From Chiua virens (lineage: Eukaryota; Basidiomycota; Agaricomycetes; Boletales; Boletaceae): 64,000 nucleotides of DNA. The stretch covers positions 1-64,000 of the forward strand of contig JAHNUO010000025.1 of NCBI GenBank assembly GCA_019787685.1, in the 5' to 3' direction. Below, piece after piece: positions 21,735 through 34,276 of this stretch. Position numbers and translations under genes: made by a program. The stretch's first letter is position 1, and the number at the start of each line of letters is the position of its first letter. Under the pieces are notes generated by a model. The model was not told the DNA's origin. It made no database searches and saw nothing but the letters and a program-made list of their open reading frames with translations.

Positions 21735-22506
21735 CTACAGCCTGACATCGGGAGCTACCTGATACAGCAATAAACCTTTCTGCATTAGATGACTCACATC
21801 AGATCCTTCCATTGCACTCATAAGCAAGTCCTCGAGAGCTTTGACAACAATACGGACAGATTTCTGAGTACTGTTTGGAATGTCAGCACCTATGATTTGG
21901 ACATTAGAGGACCAAGCCAGCTTCCGTAGACGAGTGTCGAGAGCTGTGACAGAATCGAGAGCATCGTTGATGTCTTTGTAGTCACCGGATGCAATGAAAC
22001 TCTCACAGAGAGTCTGTATGTAGCGTCGGGAAGAGTTTCCGATGATACTCTTGAAGGAATCTTCAATGCTGGACTCTGAATCGCTCGTGTTACTTTCTCT
22101 GCAGCTGCAAGACTGATAGTGAGTATGTTTCCACGTAATTCATTTCAACCAACCGAGTGCTCCCATGATTCTTTATGCCATGGGGGCATCCTGGACTGCT
22201 GGTGTAATCAGACCATGAGAACGTGCTTACTAGTTGAGGACCTACCGTCGTACAAGCAATGTGTTCTTGGAAGAAGGTTCGCCGAGGAGTTGAGCCTTAG
22301 TTTCAACTGAACGGCACAACCTTGTTTCCTTGTGTTTTTCAGCGCGTTGAGTATTAATTGCAGACCGGTTCCTTGGAAGTGCGCATAGATTCAGTAGGTA
22401 GGCCACTCTTGTGGTTGAGAATGCACCTTTCGTAGTATTTGGCGCGATATCGTCGAGCAGCCAAAACTTTCTCCTCTGGGCTTCTGTATATCTTTGGACG
22501 GCCCAT
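21735..22506 (-). CDS. Small protein with basic RRYRAKYYER-type N-terminus, function unknown
   Basis: Predicted 191 aa from minus-strand exons 22506-22427, 22371-22246 and 22104-21735; phases join exactly (576 nt) and the stop is TAG. The first exon gives GRPKIYRSPEEKVLAARRYR, continuing AKYYERNRSAINTQRAEKHK across the 55-nt intron. This basic alpha-helical motif resembles one I recall from many agaricomycete hypothetical proteins. The C-terminal ~100 residues look folded and helical (SFKSIIGNSSRRYIQTLCES, then DALDSVTALDTRLRKLAW). A nucleic-acid-binding role is inference from the basic patch. It lies between two repeat-rich tracts, just beyond the LINE and KDZ insertion. Confidence 0.62.
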
Positions 22507-23570
22507 TCGGGCTATTCAACTTGAAGAAGTTGTACCTGTTGTATTCATGGTGGAAATAAATATGTGAGTTGAAGAGACAGACGTACGCTTAATAGCGGAG
22601 TGAGCCTGTGGTGTAAGAATTGGAGAAGTACGACCTGACTGATATGGCTACGTGGAATTCGGTCTCACTTTCATCCCGTTCGATGCGTCTTGTAGGAGAT
22701 TTACTTAAACAACCTTCTACCGTGTTCCATGCACATTTTGAACTTTGTGAAAGTAGTAAGTCTTTCCAGTTCTATTCACGTCTTGAATATCAAGACTTTA
22801 GGGATGCCATGGTCCGGCCTGGCTCGAAAGCCCAAACTAGGCCCACCAAAAGATGTAGTACAAGACAAAATGTAGTATGTAGTTTCAAGAAACCCGCCCT
22901 CTACCCCAGAGCTTCCATAGCCTCCTCTTCACCTTTCACATCCAGCTGGTGATCCAGAATCCCTCCCAAGCGATGGGGACCAGTGCGTCGATGAACCGAA
23001 CAAGACCGCTGGGAGCAGTAGAAGGCAAGCAGACCGACCCAGATGAAACAGACAACCTGGATAATGAGATGACTGCATCAGACGGCTTCCCTACATGTGA
23101 TGGAGTCGAACCAGGAGACGCCAAACACAATTGGAAGGACAAGAACGTCGCAGATGACATCCAGAGTGTCATAGATCGCCCCAGACACGAAAAGAATCAG
23201 TGCAGCGGTGAAACGATTGCGCTATCTCAAGAAACCGGGCCAGAGGTCCTGTTGGGAGATGTTGAAGGCGATTGGAACCGCAAAAATGATGTCGAGGGCG
23301 ACGGATACGATGGAGATGAAGGGGAGATGGTCGACATGACGAGCAACGAACGCTACGACTCAAAATGAGTCGAAACGGCACCCCTAGTTGATGAAGACAC
23401 AAGTAAGCACAGATGGTACGAATATGAAACAGGACACGCACCTAGGCCACCCACATCGTCCGCACACTGTTCTAGATGCCCTATCCACCTCCTGGACCCA
23501 CCGCGTTGATGAGGAAAGCTCAAGTCGAGACCTAGAAGAGTTAGCAAAACCCGAGTGAGCAGATAGCGGC
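22507..23570. other. No confidently supported gene
   Basis: A 139-residue acidic plus-strand frame at 22949-23368 has no recognisable domain and could be a chance frame. The first ~100 bases should contain the promoter of the minus-strand gene ending at 22506. Confidence 0.4.
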
Positions 23571-23589
23571 ACTTACCAGTCACATTTCC

Positions 23590-24330
23590 CGCATCGTTAC
23601 ATTCTCGTCGTTGCATGTTGTCGCACGATGAGGACGATGAAAATGACACGATAATTGTGTCGTTGTCGTTGTCGTGTGAGTCATCCTAGAAATGAAGACT
23701 CGGAGGGAGGGGTGTGACTCGGAGGCAATGATGACGACGCGGCAACTGTATGCAGGTTGTGGTGTCATCATCGTTGTCGGGTGGGATGAGGGGCGATGTG
23801 ACGCGACGACAACGACGACGCAGTTATTGCGTCATTGTCATCGTGGGGTGGGGTGAGGGTAAGGGAAGGGTTAGACCCGCGCGATGACAACGACTGCAAT
23901 TTTCATGACTTGGATGTCGTCGTCATTGTCATCGCCAGTGGGCAAAACAAGGCGAGAAGGTGAGAGAAGGGTAAGGCAAGCAGGGCAAGAGTGAGATTGC
24001 GCAGTTGCCATCATCGTGTGGGATGGAAGAGGGTGCCAGCGGGGGAACAGTAATGCCATGCGACAGCTTGAATGATGATGACGCCAATCTTCGGGTGGAA
24101 CAAGGTGAGGGTGAGGGAAGGGAGATGGCGATGACAACGGCGCGATGATCACCGTGTTGTTGTCGCAGTCACATTATTTGGCAGGCCGGGGTGAGGGTGA
24201 AGTGCCTTCAAATGGTAGGCATGCGATGCATGCCAGACGAGTAGGAAGGGAGAGGGAAGAGAGAAGGGGCGAAAAAGGTGAAGCAACGGAATGGCGACAA
24301 CTTTGACGAGGACAGAGCACAAGGACGATG
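23590..24330. repeat. Palindromic minisatellite family, locus 2
   Basis: Alternating GTCGTTGTCGTGTG or ATGACGACGC half-hairpins and GGTGAGGGTGAGGGAAGGG purine tracts. It is more degenerate than the copies beside the LTR element. Confidence 0.65.
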
Positions 24331-24499
24331 AGAAGTGACAACACGATTAGATGTTGCTTGCAAGCGGAGCCAGTCAACAGATGATCAATGAGCGATGATC
24401 GATGATCTACGTAGATGGTGATGAATAACGATAACATGTATTTGAGTAAATCTCCTACCACGAGGTATGTATTCAAAATGACCCACTCTGCCCATACTT

Positions 24500-24620
24500 A
24501 TCCCAGGAGATCATGCCTCAGTGGTAATTCGACAGAAACTGCACTTAAAGTGCCGCATTCCGGTCAAATGAAAATGGTGGACTGCGAACTATGGGTGCTT
24601 GCGCAGGGCCAGGATGAGGC
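24500..24620 (+). pseudogene. Relic of a KDZ-type Ulp1 protease C-terminus
   Basis: Reads VDCELWVLAQ, matching VDCGLWVLAQ in the Ulp1 domain at 30700, with DNA similarity around it. The C is the expected nucleophile, but the following conserved G is E and the frame ends soon after. It is evidence of a further, decayed KDZ copy. Confidence 0.6.
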
Positions 24621-24939
24621 CTAGGGAGGGCGGACTCGGATGCAGATTGCGTAATTGGACTCAAGGACAATTATCTGATCTCTTTGCATCGATGTGGCCG
24701 GGCGGTATGTACGTCAACTCGTTCTCGATGCTCAGCGCTCAGCGCTCAGTGCGGATCGCCGAATATATTCAAACTAAGGTTGGCTTCTCTCTTGCAGTCA
24801 GAGAAGTCACATGTTACGTTGCATCTACACTTTTGGTCCGCTAATGTTTCGGTTCGTTGTCGGCCAGCCAAAATATTTCAAGGTTGAAGGGTTTCGTGAT
24901 TTTGGTGGGCATATCTTTTCACCAGGGCACCTGGACCAT

Positions 24940-25551
24940 CATGCCGGTGCAAGGAAAAACCACTAACTGCTTGGTCTTCTACACTCCGGATGTCTATGCT
25001 AAAGGACATATCCTTCATCCCGCAGGTTATCCTAGTACAGTGGGTTGTCGGATACGGGAACCACTCGATCATCCAGGAGGGGACGATGGCTCTGACGCTT
25101 TCTGCCTCGCACGGTTCGCCAAAGTCAAAATCAGCGGTGATATCGTCTGCGATAAAGAGTATTGCTTTTTTGACTCTGACTATGTCGCGAGTGTCCATAT
25201 TTACCACGACAACGTCGACATTCACGACAAAAGCAGACCGTTCAAACCTTACATCGTCACACTCCACTATCCGGCCGACAGCAGTCGGAGGGTTATGATT
25301 CGCAACTGCGATATTCCCGGATTGCAAACTGCGGTTGGATTGTAAGCTTTTTTGTCTCTCCTTACGTTTAAGTTCGTATCACGACACTCAATCACATCTT
25401 TAGCATTATGGAGAGTGAGTCTCAGGAGTTAATACAGGCACATTTGTTCAGCTCCATAATGTGCGAGCATGCGCTGGCAAGAGGAATTCCTCGCAAGGCG
25501 CGACGTGTGGAAGCACTGAAGGCTTTTGTCTCGCGACCAGTCGCAGCAGGA
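24940..25551 (+). CDS. Hypothetical protein, partial gene model
   Basis: Starts at an ATG (24940), runs to 25342, and after an intron with GTAAGC donor and TTTAG acceptor continues to about 25551, where a donor-like GTATCT follows. The first ~130 residues look like a beta-rich domain (ARFAKVKISGDIVCDKEYCF, then FKPYIVTLHYPA). The second exon ends with IPRKARRVEALKAF, nearly the same as a segment coded at about 34472-34510, upstream of the large gene at 34756. It therefore belongs to a small family associated with the KDZ-rich region. Function unknown; the 3' end was not resolved. Confidence 0.5.
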
Positions 25552-26528
25552 TCAGGTATCTGTGTACATTGATGGTATATCAGTTTTGCCTTACGTTGGG
25601 TTCACGCATAGCAGGTCCTATTCGCATGATGTGTTAGATAGTTGGGTTGATCGGTTATCCAATGGTCGCCGCTATTTGCGAGCGATAAGCAGTGCATTCT
25701 GAGTTTAGTAGACATGTCAATTTCTGATATATTCCCAATGTAGAAGTAATAAAAAAAGTCAGATCAATCTGCTCCGTTAGGTTTTGATTGAGACGCCGGA
25801 TAGGTCAATAGGGCCGTGCACCTGCTGTAAGTAACGACTCGGACTGATCTGTGGATGCTACTTTGGTGGTGAATATGGCTTCTTGTTATCTCTCCGGGCC
25901 TCAGGGAGCCCGGACTCACGGTCTAACATTTGTGCAACATTGCAGTATCCCCAACAAATTACAGCGACAATGCATTCCTTAATTTCCTTTATCCCCTATC
26001 TCTGATTGTTCGCTTGACCCTCCCAAAACCAACGATCTCGCCTGACGATCTCGCCTGTGGATATAGGTTCCAAATGGCTAGTCAAGTTCCAACGACGGTG
26101 TTAGTAACGGTATAAATCGCCACCGAGGACGGGCACCGACACGATCAGAAACAATAGTCACATCCCGTAATGATCGCAGGTGCCACAGATTTGAAGGTTG
26201 AATTCCACGGCTTCGGAGGTTTTTTGTTACGGAACGGTGATGATGTTGAATTATAGACTCACCCTGGCAAGTGTGACAGCATCAACGGCAACTGGACGAA
26301 AGCACTGACTCGTGTGTTTGTTCCAGGGGTGCGCAGAAGGTTTGGTGAAGAAAGGCTTCTTCTGACCCGGAAGTGTATGAAGCCTCAGTGAGCAGACTCG
26401 AGAGATTGCCGCGTGTCCCTATTGGCTCAGGTTGCCGCCCGGTATCACTGGCGAGTGACGTTTCCTAGTGGGCGTGGCGACGTCTGTCAAATCTACGAAG
26501 TTCAGGTGCTCCTGGTCGTGCAGTCACC

Positions 26529-29500
26529 ATGCCTCCCGCACGAGGTCCTCGCGCAGCATTACCCAGTACGAATAGGGGCTTCGGCCGTCATTTTACCTCC
26601 CCACGCAAAGTGCGCAATCCAAGCAAAACCCAGACCTACGTGATGATACCCGGACGGGATTTGAAGCGCCAGCGATTGCTTGACCAACTCAGCGAGCTGT
26701 TGAATCCACCAGCCATACAATCTTCCACAGCTAGCGTCAATGACCCGCATGTCTCTGACAAACCTGAATTGCCACTGCAATCGATTGCTGATGAAGACGT
26801 AGCACTACAATATGAGTTCCAGGACGATGTACTCCCATTAGACAGCGAAAAGTCACCGTCTGAAAACACAGTAAACCAGAACTCGCAATCAATACACAAT
26901 GCGGCATCCAAATGATGTGCCAAATGGAAGGACCTCATTCCCACCCTAATCGTACCCCTCCTCAACTACTTGAAGCGCACGCTGGGTAAACCACCCACCA
27001 CACCTGCAAAAACCATCTCACACTGCCAGGCAGGATGTGAGACGAAGGACACCAGTCTGCTTGCTCTGTTTTATGACTGTAAGTACTATATCGTCAACAG
27101 TTCGCCACACTCTCTGATAGCATGTAGACTTCACCACCATTACCGTACGATCTTGCCAATGTTCCACTCTCCATCAAATCCTCCTATATCACGGTCTTTT
27201 TCCTACTGCGCCCTCGCAGCCTCGTATGGCAGTCTCTGTAGAACTGCTGGCATTCTACAGAGCATTGTTCGAACGTTCTTGTGATGCTGTCAATGCGATG
27301 GCGGCTGCTCTCCATTCACACTATCTGTACCGGGGTTTCCGCATAAGCAGTCCTCAGGTAGGTACCTATGTCACTCACACTCATATTACTGACATCTTTG
27401 CAGGGGCACACCATCCAGGAACCCTTCCGACGCAGCCTTGGACAGGCAATTCAATGGTTCGACATTGTTAACGTCGAACTAGAACAGCATGTTGAAGGAA
27501 TACTTTCACAATGCTGAGAAAAAGTTGCCGCCGCACACTGGCCATCAGATCAAGATCCCCCTTTAGATCGCCCTCAGATCTCGGTAATACCCCCAGAAAA
27601 TGATGTTCAGCATCATACCCAGCGGAATTTGTGTCACCCGCTCCTGGTCCAGCGTTGCCCAGCGTGCTTTGGTGGCCGCACTTTTGGGCGTGCGCTTTCT
27701 GAAGGCGCTGATATCCATGTTGCCACCGACGGCAATTTCCATCACCGACATCGTTGCACAGCCGGCGACGGTCCCATTTTTTACACACCGACTTATTTCC
27801 TCCCCAAGTCGCAAATTGATGCGATCGGACAGCGAATTTCCAGAGCACGGAAGCGTGCTCCCCGACGGTGGCCAACGGACGTGCCTGACGAAGCAATTGA
27901 TCAGTGTGAAACCTCATACGAAGCCGCGGACGGTAAGAAGCAAAAGACAAGTATGGACAGCTATGATGACACAGGCGTCATGGCGTTGATATGCTGTCAC
28001 GATATCCCATTGTTCTTTGCTAACATTGACACCCCCGGCGAACAACAGAAATATTCTGTTGCACTCATTGAACACCTGTTTTCTTTGCTGCCCTCTCAAG
28101 CCACGGTCGTCGTCCTGTATGACATTGGCTGTGTGCTACAAAGATCTATCTCTCAGGTACGCGAATGTCTCATACAACGTAGATGTATTGTCCGAGTCAC
28201 TCAAACTTAAGCCTCAGTATGACATTCTTGATGACAAGGTTTCATCACGCCTTCGGTTCGCGACCACAGCCATGCACGCCTATGGCCACGAATGGGCATG
28301 CCAACTGGTCTACAATCCGCGCCTTGTGGTAGGCCTCGGATTGACAGATGGCGAAGGCACAGAGAGGCTCTGGTCGCGTTTCATCAAGCTTATTGGAATT
28401 GAGCGATCTTCTTCGGTGCATTTCCGTGCAGACCTTCCATTCATACATTAACAAATCGCTTCCCAGCGACAACGCCGACTCTGGCTAATCGACCGTCAAG
28501 CCGGTGTCGTCGGAGCTGAGACGTTGTCCGAGTTAGGGCACTGGCTCAGACGTCGCCTCAAAAAAGGCATCCGGGAACAAGGTGGGGCCGCTCAGAAGGG
28601 CCTCGAAGACTGTGGCGTTTCACCCGCTGAGCTTCGAACCCAGTGGTCAGTCCAGCGGGCAGCCCAGCTCTCGATAAGAGCATGTAAGTGATAGCATTTA
28701 TTGCATGTACATATACCCAAAGTCTGTAGATGCCCCGGCCAGACTGAAGAAAGAGTTGGATAGTGTGCTCACCTTACAGGCGGACCTAGATGCATCCGAA
28801 CGAGCGTTGCAGACCACACGCGCTACTCTCGAAAAGGAACACGATGCTGCGGATGCACTAGAGACTCTCAATAGCATGGAGCGCACCCACAGGCGGTTGC
28901 TTGACAAGGTCGAAGCACTATACTCATCCCTCAATGTGCAAGATAAGTTCCCCGAATTGGAGGGTGTCAACTTGGAGTTCGTGCGGGTCCTCCTATTGGC
29001 GCGGGACCTGAAAATCAACATTCGCAAGAGAGCCATTGGCAGTTTCTTCGAATGGGACAAACTCGACCGTGCAGTTGGAGGCAAGGACAAGCCACTTGGT
29101 AAGCCGATCATCTTTCATTCACCCAATAACATCATGATAAAACGGGCCACCCAGGCACTAAGCTCCACCAACAGACACGTAAAGCCATTGCCAAACGGCA
29201 ACCCGCGCTTATGTCAGCGATACGCAAGTTCAATAAGTATTGCGAGCAACTCGAACAGCTATACGACCCGACATATGCCATTCCATTACCCACGCCTTTA
29301 CCTACCAAGCTCGCAGATCTCCGCAGCGAGCAGACGCTCCTTGAAGATGTGTGGATTACTCCGGCGGAAGGAAAGATTCCCCGATGGCTTGAAGATGTTG
29401 AAGTTCGCCACGGGATCCGCGCCATTCTCAAACGAGATCGGTGCCGTGAAGAGCAGTGCCGCATAGGAGCCGAAGCAGACAACATGTGCCGATGGTTCGG

Positions 29501-30846
29501 AAATGAACTTACCGCCGTTGAACTCGCAATTCGAGTACCAGAATGTGAGTTCCTTCCCATTCTTGCCATCATTGTGCCTGACAACGTTGTAGACTCCCAA
29601 TTCCATCACATTTTACAACAACGTCGCGACACAGTGTTGCAGCTGCAAATTCAATGGGCGAACCCCCTTGCATCTGCAGCCCGCTACGCCGCTCGTGCTG
29701 AAAACGCTGTCAGGGTAGCTGCTCAACTTACGGGGGATACTACAGGAATACAGCTGCGCTGGCTGCAGCCCGTCACTTGTGAAATCTCACATGCCCCAGA
29801 TGCTGAACAGGATGCCGAAGATCATGGCCTAGAACCCCCGGGCGATTATGAACGAGACGTGGTGCCACCAGAAGAAGTTCTCTTTGGGGACGTTCTTGAG
29901 GGGGGTGATAGCGAAGACGAAGAAGATCATCACGCTTCCACTCCAACGGTCAACTTCCAATGGAAAGTTCCCGAGGCGAGATTCTCAGTTCTGTTTTATT
30001 TCGTTTCCACCTGAATGTTCTTATGCAGAATATTACCGTTGACCTTCTCGATCTCACTCCTGAAATGACAATAGCCACCGGACCCATTTCTGATCTGGTT
30101 CAGCCACCCAGCGAATGATTGGGGCATTTGCAATTCGCACCCAAGGACGTGGACATTCTTGGCTCACCGGGAGCGTGTCTGAACGACACATGCTTGAATG
30201 GCTGCGCCGCCCTCTTGCATCAAAAGTTTTGCCCCTCAGAACCATCTCCTTTCGCACTGTTTTCGACCCACGACCTCCCTCGTGTCCGTTATCACGCGGA
30301 TGATGACGAGTTGTGGTGCCACATGTCCCGAACCAGGTACTGGGAGAAGCGTGTCTGGATTCTCCCCATCCACCGTCCCTCCTCGTGGGGACATTGGGTG
30401 TTGTGTAGTATACATCTTGATGAGCAGCACATTGTCCTTTTTGACAGTCTTGCCGAACCGTCTCCTTGGAAGAGAGATTTACCAGTACGTGATCACTTAA
30501 CCACCCCACCGGCATGCATTTCTTATTCATTGCAGGTTATCATGGACTTCCTCAGTCGTCTGTCCACCATTGCAGTTTCAAGGTTACGCATAAAAGTCGA
30601 CGTTGATGTTGAATGGACAGCCATCTCTGCTATGGTCAGCCACGCATTCATGCGCGTCATATTGTGACTGACACTCATTTTAAGTGCGCTCCGATTCAAA
30701 CGAACGTGGTGGATTGTGGCTTATGGGTGCTCGCACAGATGGTTGCTGCATTCCGCGGCCAAGGTATTACAGGCATGAAAGAAGAGGGAATGTCAACTTT
30801 TCATAGATACTTACAATCGCTTGTACTTCATAGTAACCTATTGTAG
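26529..30846 (+). pseudogene. KDZ transposase, CxC1 type, with C-terminal Ulp1-like protease domain
   Basis: First exon 26529-27078, then 27128-27357, 27404 onward and several more. The CxC1 cluster (CQAGC ... VRSCQCST) is followed by LFPTAPSQPRMAVSVELLAF, RCPACFGG, DIHVATDGNF with the first D, and VVLYDIGC with the second D. Next come MHAYGHEWACQLVYNPR and LTDGEGTERLWSRF with the likely E, a long coiled-coil part (28730-29000), and a C48-type protease domain with H in GHWVL, D in LFDSL and C in VDCGLW. Such proteases cleave SUMO-like tags. In-frame TGA codons at 26913-26915, 27515-27517 and 30116-30118, plus a probable one-base frameshift near 30640, disable it. No TAA or TAG was found in frame. 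Element ends were not identified. Confidence 0.88.
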
Positions 30847-31469
30847 ACTATGCTACTATTGTATACACCAAAAGCATCTATGATCCGAGTCGGCCTTAGC
30901 ACACGATCCTGGCCACCTTTTAACGTCACCGGTCCGGCTATCGAGGAGTTCAAACTTGAAATTGCAGATCCGCTGGACAAATATCTAGAGACGTAAACAA
31001 GATGCGATATATAGGGCACCCAAGGACGTGGCAATCACTCGAAATGTGTGGAAATTGAGTAAGTACGTTCCCTGTTTGGCTATGGGTACAGAAAGGAAAA
31101 GACTCCGTCTCCCCTTGGACGCAGAAGTGCCGGTGAGCAGCCTGATTTGTCGCCACTAGCACTTTCCAAACATATCTGAGTCTGTTTGACTCGTCACCCC
31201 AATTTTAGATACATGGGGGTAGATCTCGATTGCCATAGGCCCGCCCAAGGAGGCAGCATTCACTCAATATGTACAGTAAGTCCGTTGCCCATTTGGATGA
31301 TGCTGACGGCTACAATTCCGATGTACCTAACGCGGTCGTCCTAGACACTAGTAGAGGTATCAGTGAATGGTCGTCGAAGAACCCCACAATTATTTAAAAG
31401 CGGCAGACATGTCCCATTTTGAGGTAACCTACTTCTCCTCAATGTCTGACACCGTTACTGAGTTTTTGG

Positions 31470-32604
31470 TCGTAATTGGCCAACAGAACAACGAGATCAA
31501 GCCTGGAATTTACCACAAATGCAGGTGTGTGGAGCGTTCCATACGCAAGCATCTATATTCACTATCTCTATCGCAGTCCAACCCTTTGCAGTGGCCGTTC
31601 CGCTCCATCGTTACCCATCGCCGTTCAAAGTCACTGCCAGACCGAAGCCGGTCGTATTTTTGACGTGCTGCAGCCTGTCATCATCCCCCTCCCTTTGAAT
31701 CCGAGCCCAACAGCCCTTCTTAACGCATACGAAGGTCACATAGAGACCATGCGAAATATCTTCGTTGAGGGCGGCGAAGACTTCACTGCCGTCACCATTG
31801 GTGAGACGCCAGGAATCCACAGGACTCGGTAAGTCGAGTTCTCAATTTTTCCGATCATTCTAATTTATCTGTTTAGGGCCAGCGCGGATAATGGCCGAGG
31901 AAATTTTTCGGCTAGTTGTTCCAGGCGTACGGACATTTTCTGGGAGGCCCTCGCCTTCATGATCGTGAGAGGGATTGCTTCCCGCATGCCCCCGATGGAC
32001 ATGCGATCCAGATCCACCACCCGTGAGTCATTCATTGTCCAGCCTTTCCCATGCTGAAGGCAACAGGCCAATTGGGAAATGGCCTCAGAAGAATTTCCGT
32101 TCAGTCACCTAACGCCAGCATAGGTGCTCCAACCCGCCAAGCCTCTCGAGCTGTGACCCCGAGCACATCTAACAGCATCAGCACGCCCTCGAGCGTGAGG
32201 ACAGGTTTGTTATTTCTCATTGATAGACATATATCCATTGACGCCACCGTGATATCACCTCATCAGATTCTCCTGCTCCCTCGCTGGCATCTGCCAATCC
32301 GCCCCCCGAGCAAGCCAACGCAACACCGGCGCCAATGATTTATTCAAATGTTCGTTCGATCCAGTGCATCCTTTCAAGCAGCTATCACGCTGTGGATCCC
32401 CCTCGCAACGCCGATGTATGTGCCCGTACCTTAGGTACGAAGGCGGCGAAATATCTTGTTGCGCATGGTTACACCAGCTCCTCAATCAACGAGATCATTT
32501 TGGCATGGGCAAAATGTGAGGCCAAGAGTCAATTTGCCCTTCGTCTGTGGCAAAAGGGTATGGCGATGACCGAGGCCATGTATCTACAAGAATTGATATC
32601 GTAA
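31470..32604 (+). pseudogene. Decayed cargo-type gene after the KDZ/Ulp1 pseudogene
   Basis: Fragments of a spliced gene: a segment ending IGETPGIHRTR near 31829, an exon after TTTAG at 31876 with two close TGA codons (31960-31962 and 31966-31968) inside an otherwise open frame, and a last exon ending at 32604. That exon reads TLGTKAAKYLVAHGYTSSSI and LWQKGMAMTEAMYLQELI, helical repeats I associate with KDZ cargo proteins. The function is unknown and the copy looks non-functional. Confidence 0.5.
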
Positions 32605-33256
32605 AGTTGACCCTGTATCTACCAATTCGCGTCGTTCTTTGTCCAAATACAACATTGCTAGGAGTATCACTCGTCTAAAGTCTGGACCCTATACGGAGTA
32701 GCTGAGACCAGTATTGGGTCGCTTTCGAGTCGTGTCGCACTTACTTCACACTAACTTGAACGTGAGGAAGAACTGCATGACTAACGCTGATTCACCGATA
32801 ATTATTGCATCTGTAACTGTACGTACTAGACGGAAAGACCTGCTTAATGCATGCGATTGATTGTGTGCCACACACACTCTATGGATAACTCTCGTTCTCC
32901 TGCAACGGGCGAGCAGAGGCGGAAGTGAAAACGCAGGCCATCAATGGTAGAAATTGAGATGACATTCTATAGTAGGCTGGCACGCCTCCACGCGACGACA
33001 GGTCGTGTAGCCGTAAACTGAGTACTACTAGTAAGAAAAACCTGCTCGCCATCCGCGCTAGTGAATCAGCAGTGATTGCAACATTGGTGATGTTCCAAAC
33101 TGCTACAGGACTAGGACTGACGCTTTACGTATAGAAGTTCACAATTCGAGTTTCATATGCCATACTAGTATCGTAGTCTATTCACATTGTCCCTCCCCTT
33201 CATCATGACCATACAAACATACTAGTATACTACACAATCAAATAGAGGTGTGGTGT
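32605..33256. other. AT-richer spacer, nothing recognised
   Basis: No long frames, repeats or RNA gene seen. It contains several CTAGTA words, which is not enough for a call. Confidence 0.45.
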
Positions 33257-34276
33257 TTATTGGCGGCGTGCTCTGTTTTGATCTTTTTTTTTCAAGTTGT
33301 GCACGTCGGGTACGCTCCAAGGCACCGTCAGCGAGTCCCCAGTTGATCCAGCTCTCTGCAAGAAACGCTTGCACGATAGTTCTCTCAACTCGTGGTATAT
33401 AAAATAGTAATCAAACTCACCGGCCTAAGGGAGATGGGTACCTCCTCCCTCTTGATGAGTTTGAGGTCCGAGTCTTCATGGTGCGATAGACCTTCAGGAA
33501 CGAAAGGAGGACTTGTCGCACACTTTCAATCGGGCACGCACATTATATACACATGCACTGTATACACGACGATAATGCAACTCACTTGCGCAAGGGATAC
33601 GAGTTCCTCCTCCCTCTTGACGGGTTTGAGGTCTTCGTGGTTCGAGAAATCCTCAGGATTAAGGGAAGGACCTGACGCGTGCTCTCGATTGAGCTCACTC
33701 TCCTCGCCCTCTGTATACACATCTAGCACCTGTAATATAGAAAAATTTAGTGATTGCCAATGAAAACTCCCCGTTGGCTATACTTGCCACGTTTCGATCG
33801 AGATCATAGGCAGATGATATGCCAATAGAGTGAAGCCGCACACCGTATGGCACAAAAATTTTGACGACGAGCATGTTCAAGTTGGCGGGTGATGACATAG
33901 ATGGTGGAGCAGATCGCAGCGAATTGCTTTCCCGACCACCACTTCTCCTCCCAACAGTAGAATTCGTTAGATTTGTATATCCAGCGATCGCGAAATAATA
34001 AACCTGCTTCTTCGGAGGCAATGATGAGTCATGGGCCTCCCAGTGTTTGGTGTTGGGAACGGGACCAATAAAGCATTGACTCATCCCGCTGTGAGGCCAA
34101 AACAAGGGACTCACCACTGAGTCGCACTGCCGTGGTTGTGAATCGATTACGAAGCAACGACGGGGCGAGATCGTGACACATTGCAGTGGTAGGTATACCC
34201 CCTTTTGGCCGCAAACGAGTCTTGACTCTGTTGGTGACGTTGTAAACACCCGCTCTTGAACCTTGACTCGGAGCAT
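33257..34276 (-). CDS. Hypothetical protein with two duplicated KREE-containing exons
   Basis: Predicted 277 aa from minus-strand exons 34276-33788, 33729-33586, 33522-33421 and 33355-33257, every junction in phase 0. Exons 2 and 3 look like a duplication: FSNHEDLKPVKREEELVSLA versus LSHHEDSDLKLIKREEVPIS. Each contains a psi-K-x-E SUMO-acceptor consensus (VKRE, IKRE). The last exon ends in a lysine/arginine-rich tail. The first intron uses a GC donor (GCAAGT). The long first exon has no recognised domain. Phase-0 exons are easy to duplicate without frame damage, which supports the model. The true start may lie upstream. Confidence 0.5.

Noticed and set aside
22949..23368. 139-residue acidic frame on the plus strand
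   Set aside because: No domain, no signal peptide, no splice evidence; it could be chance. Kept only as a remark.
27465..27517. Short intron removing the second TGA of the CxC1 transposase
   Set aside because: A GT...AG pair exists, but its length of 52 nt breaks the frame, so the TGA is taken as real.
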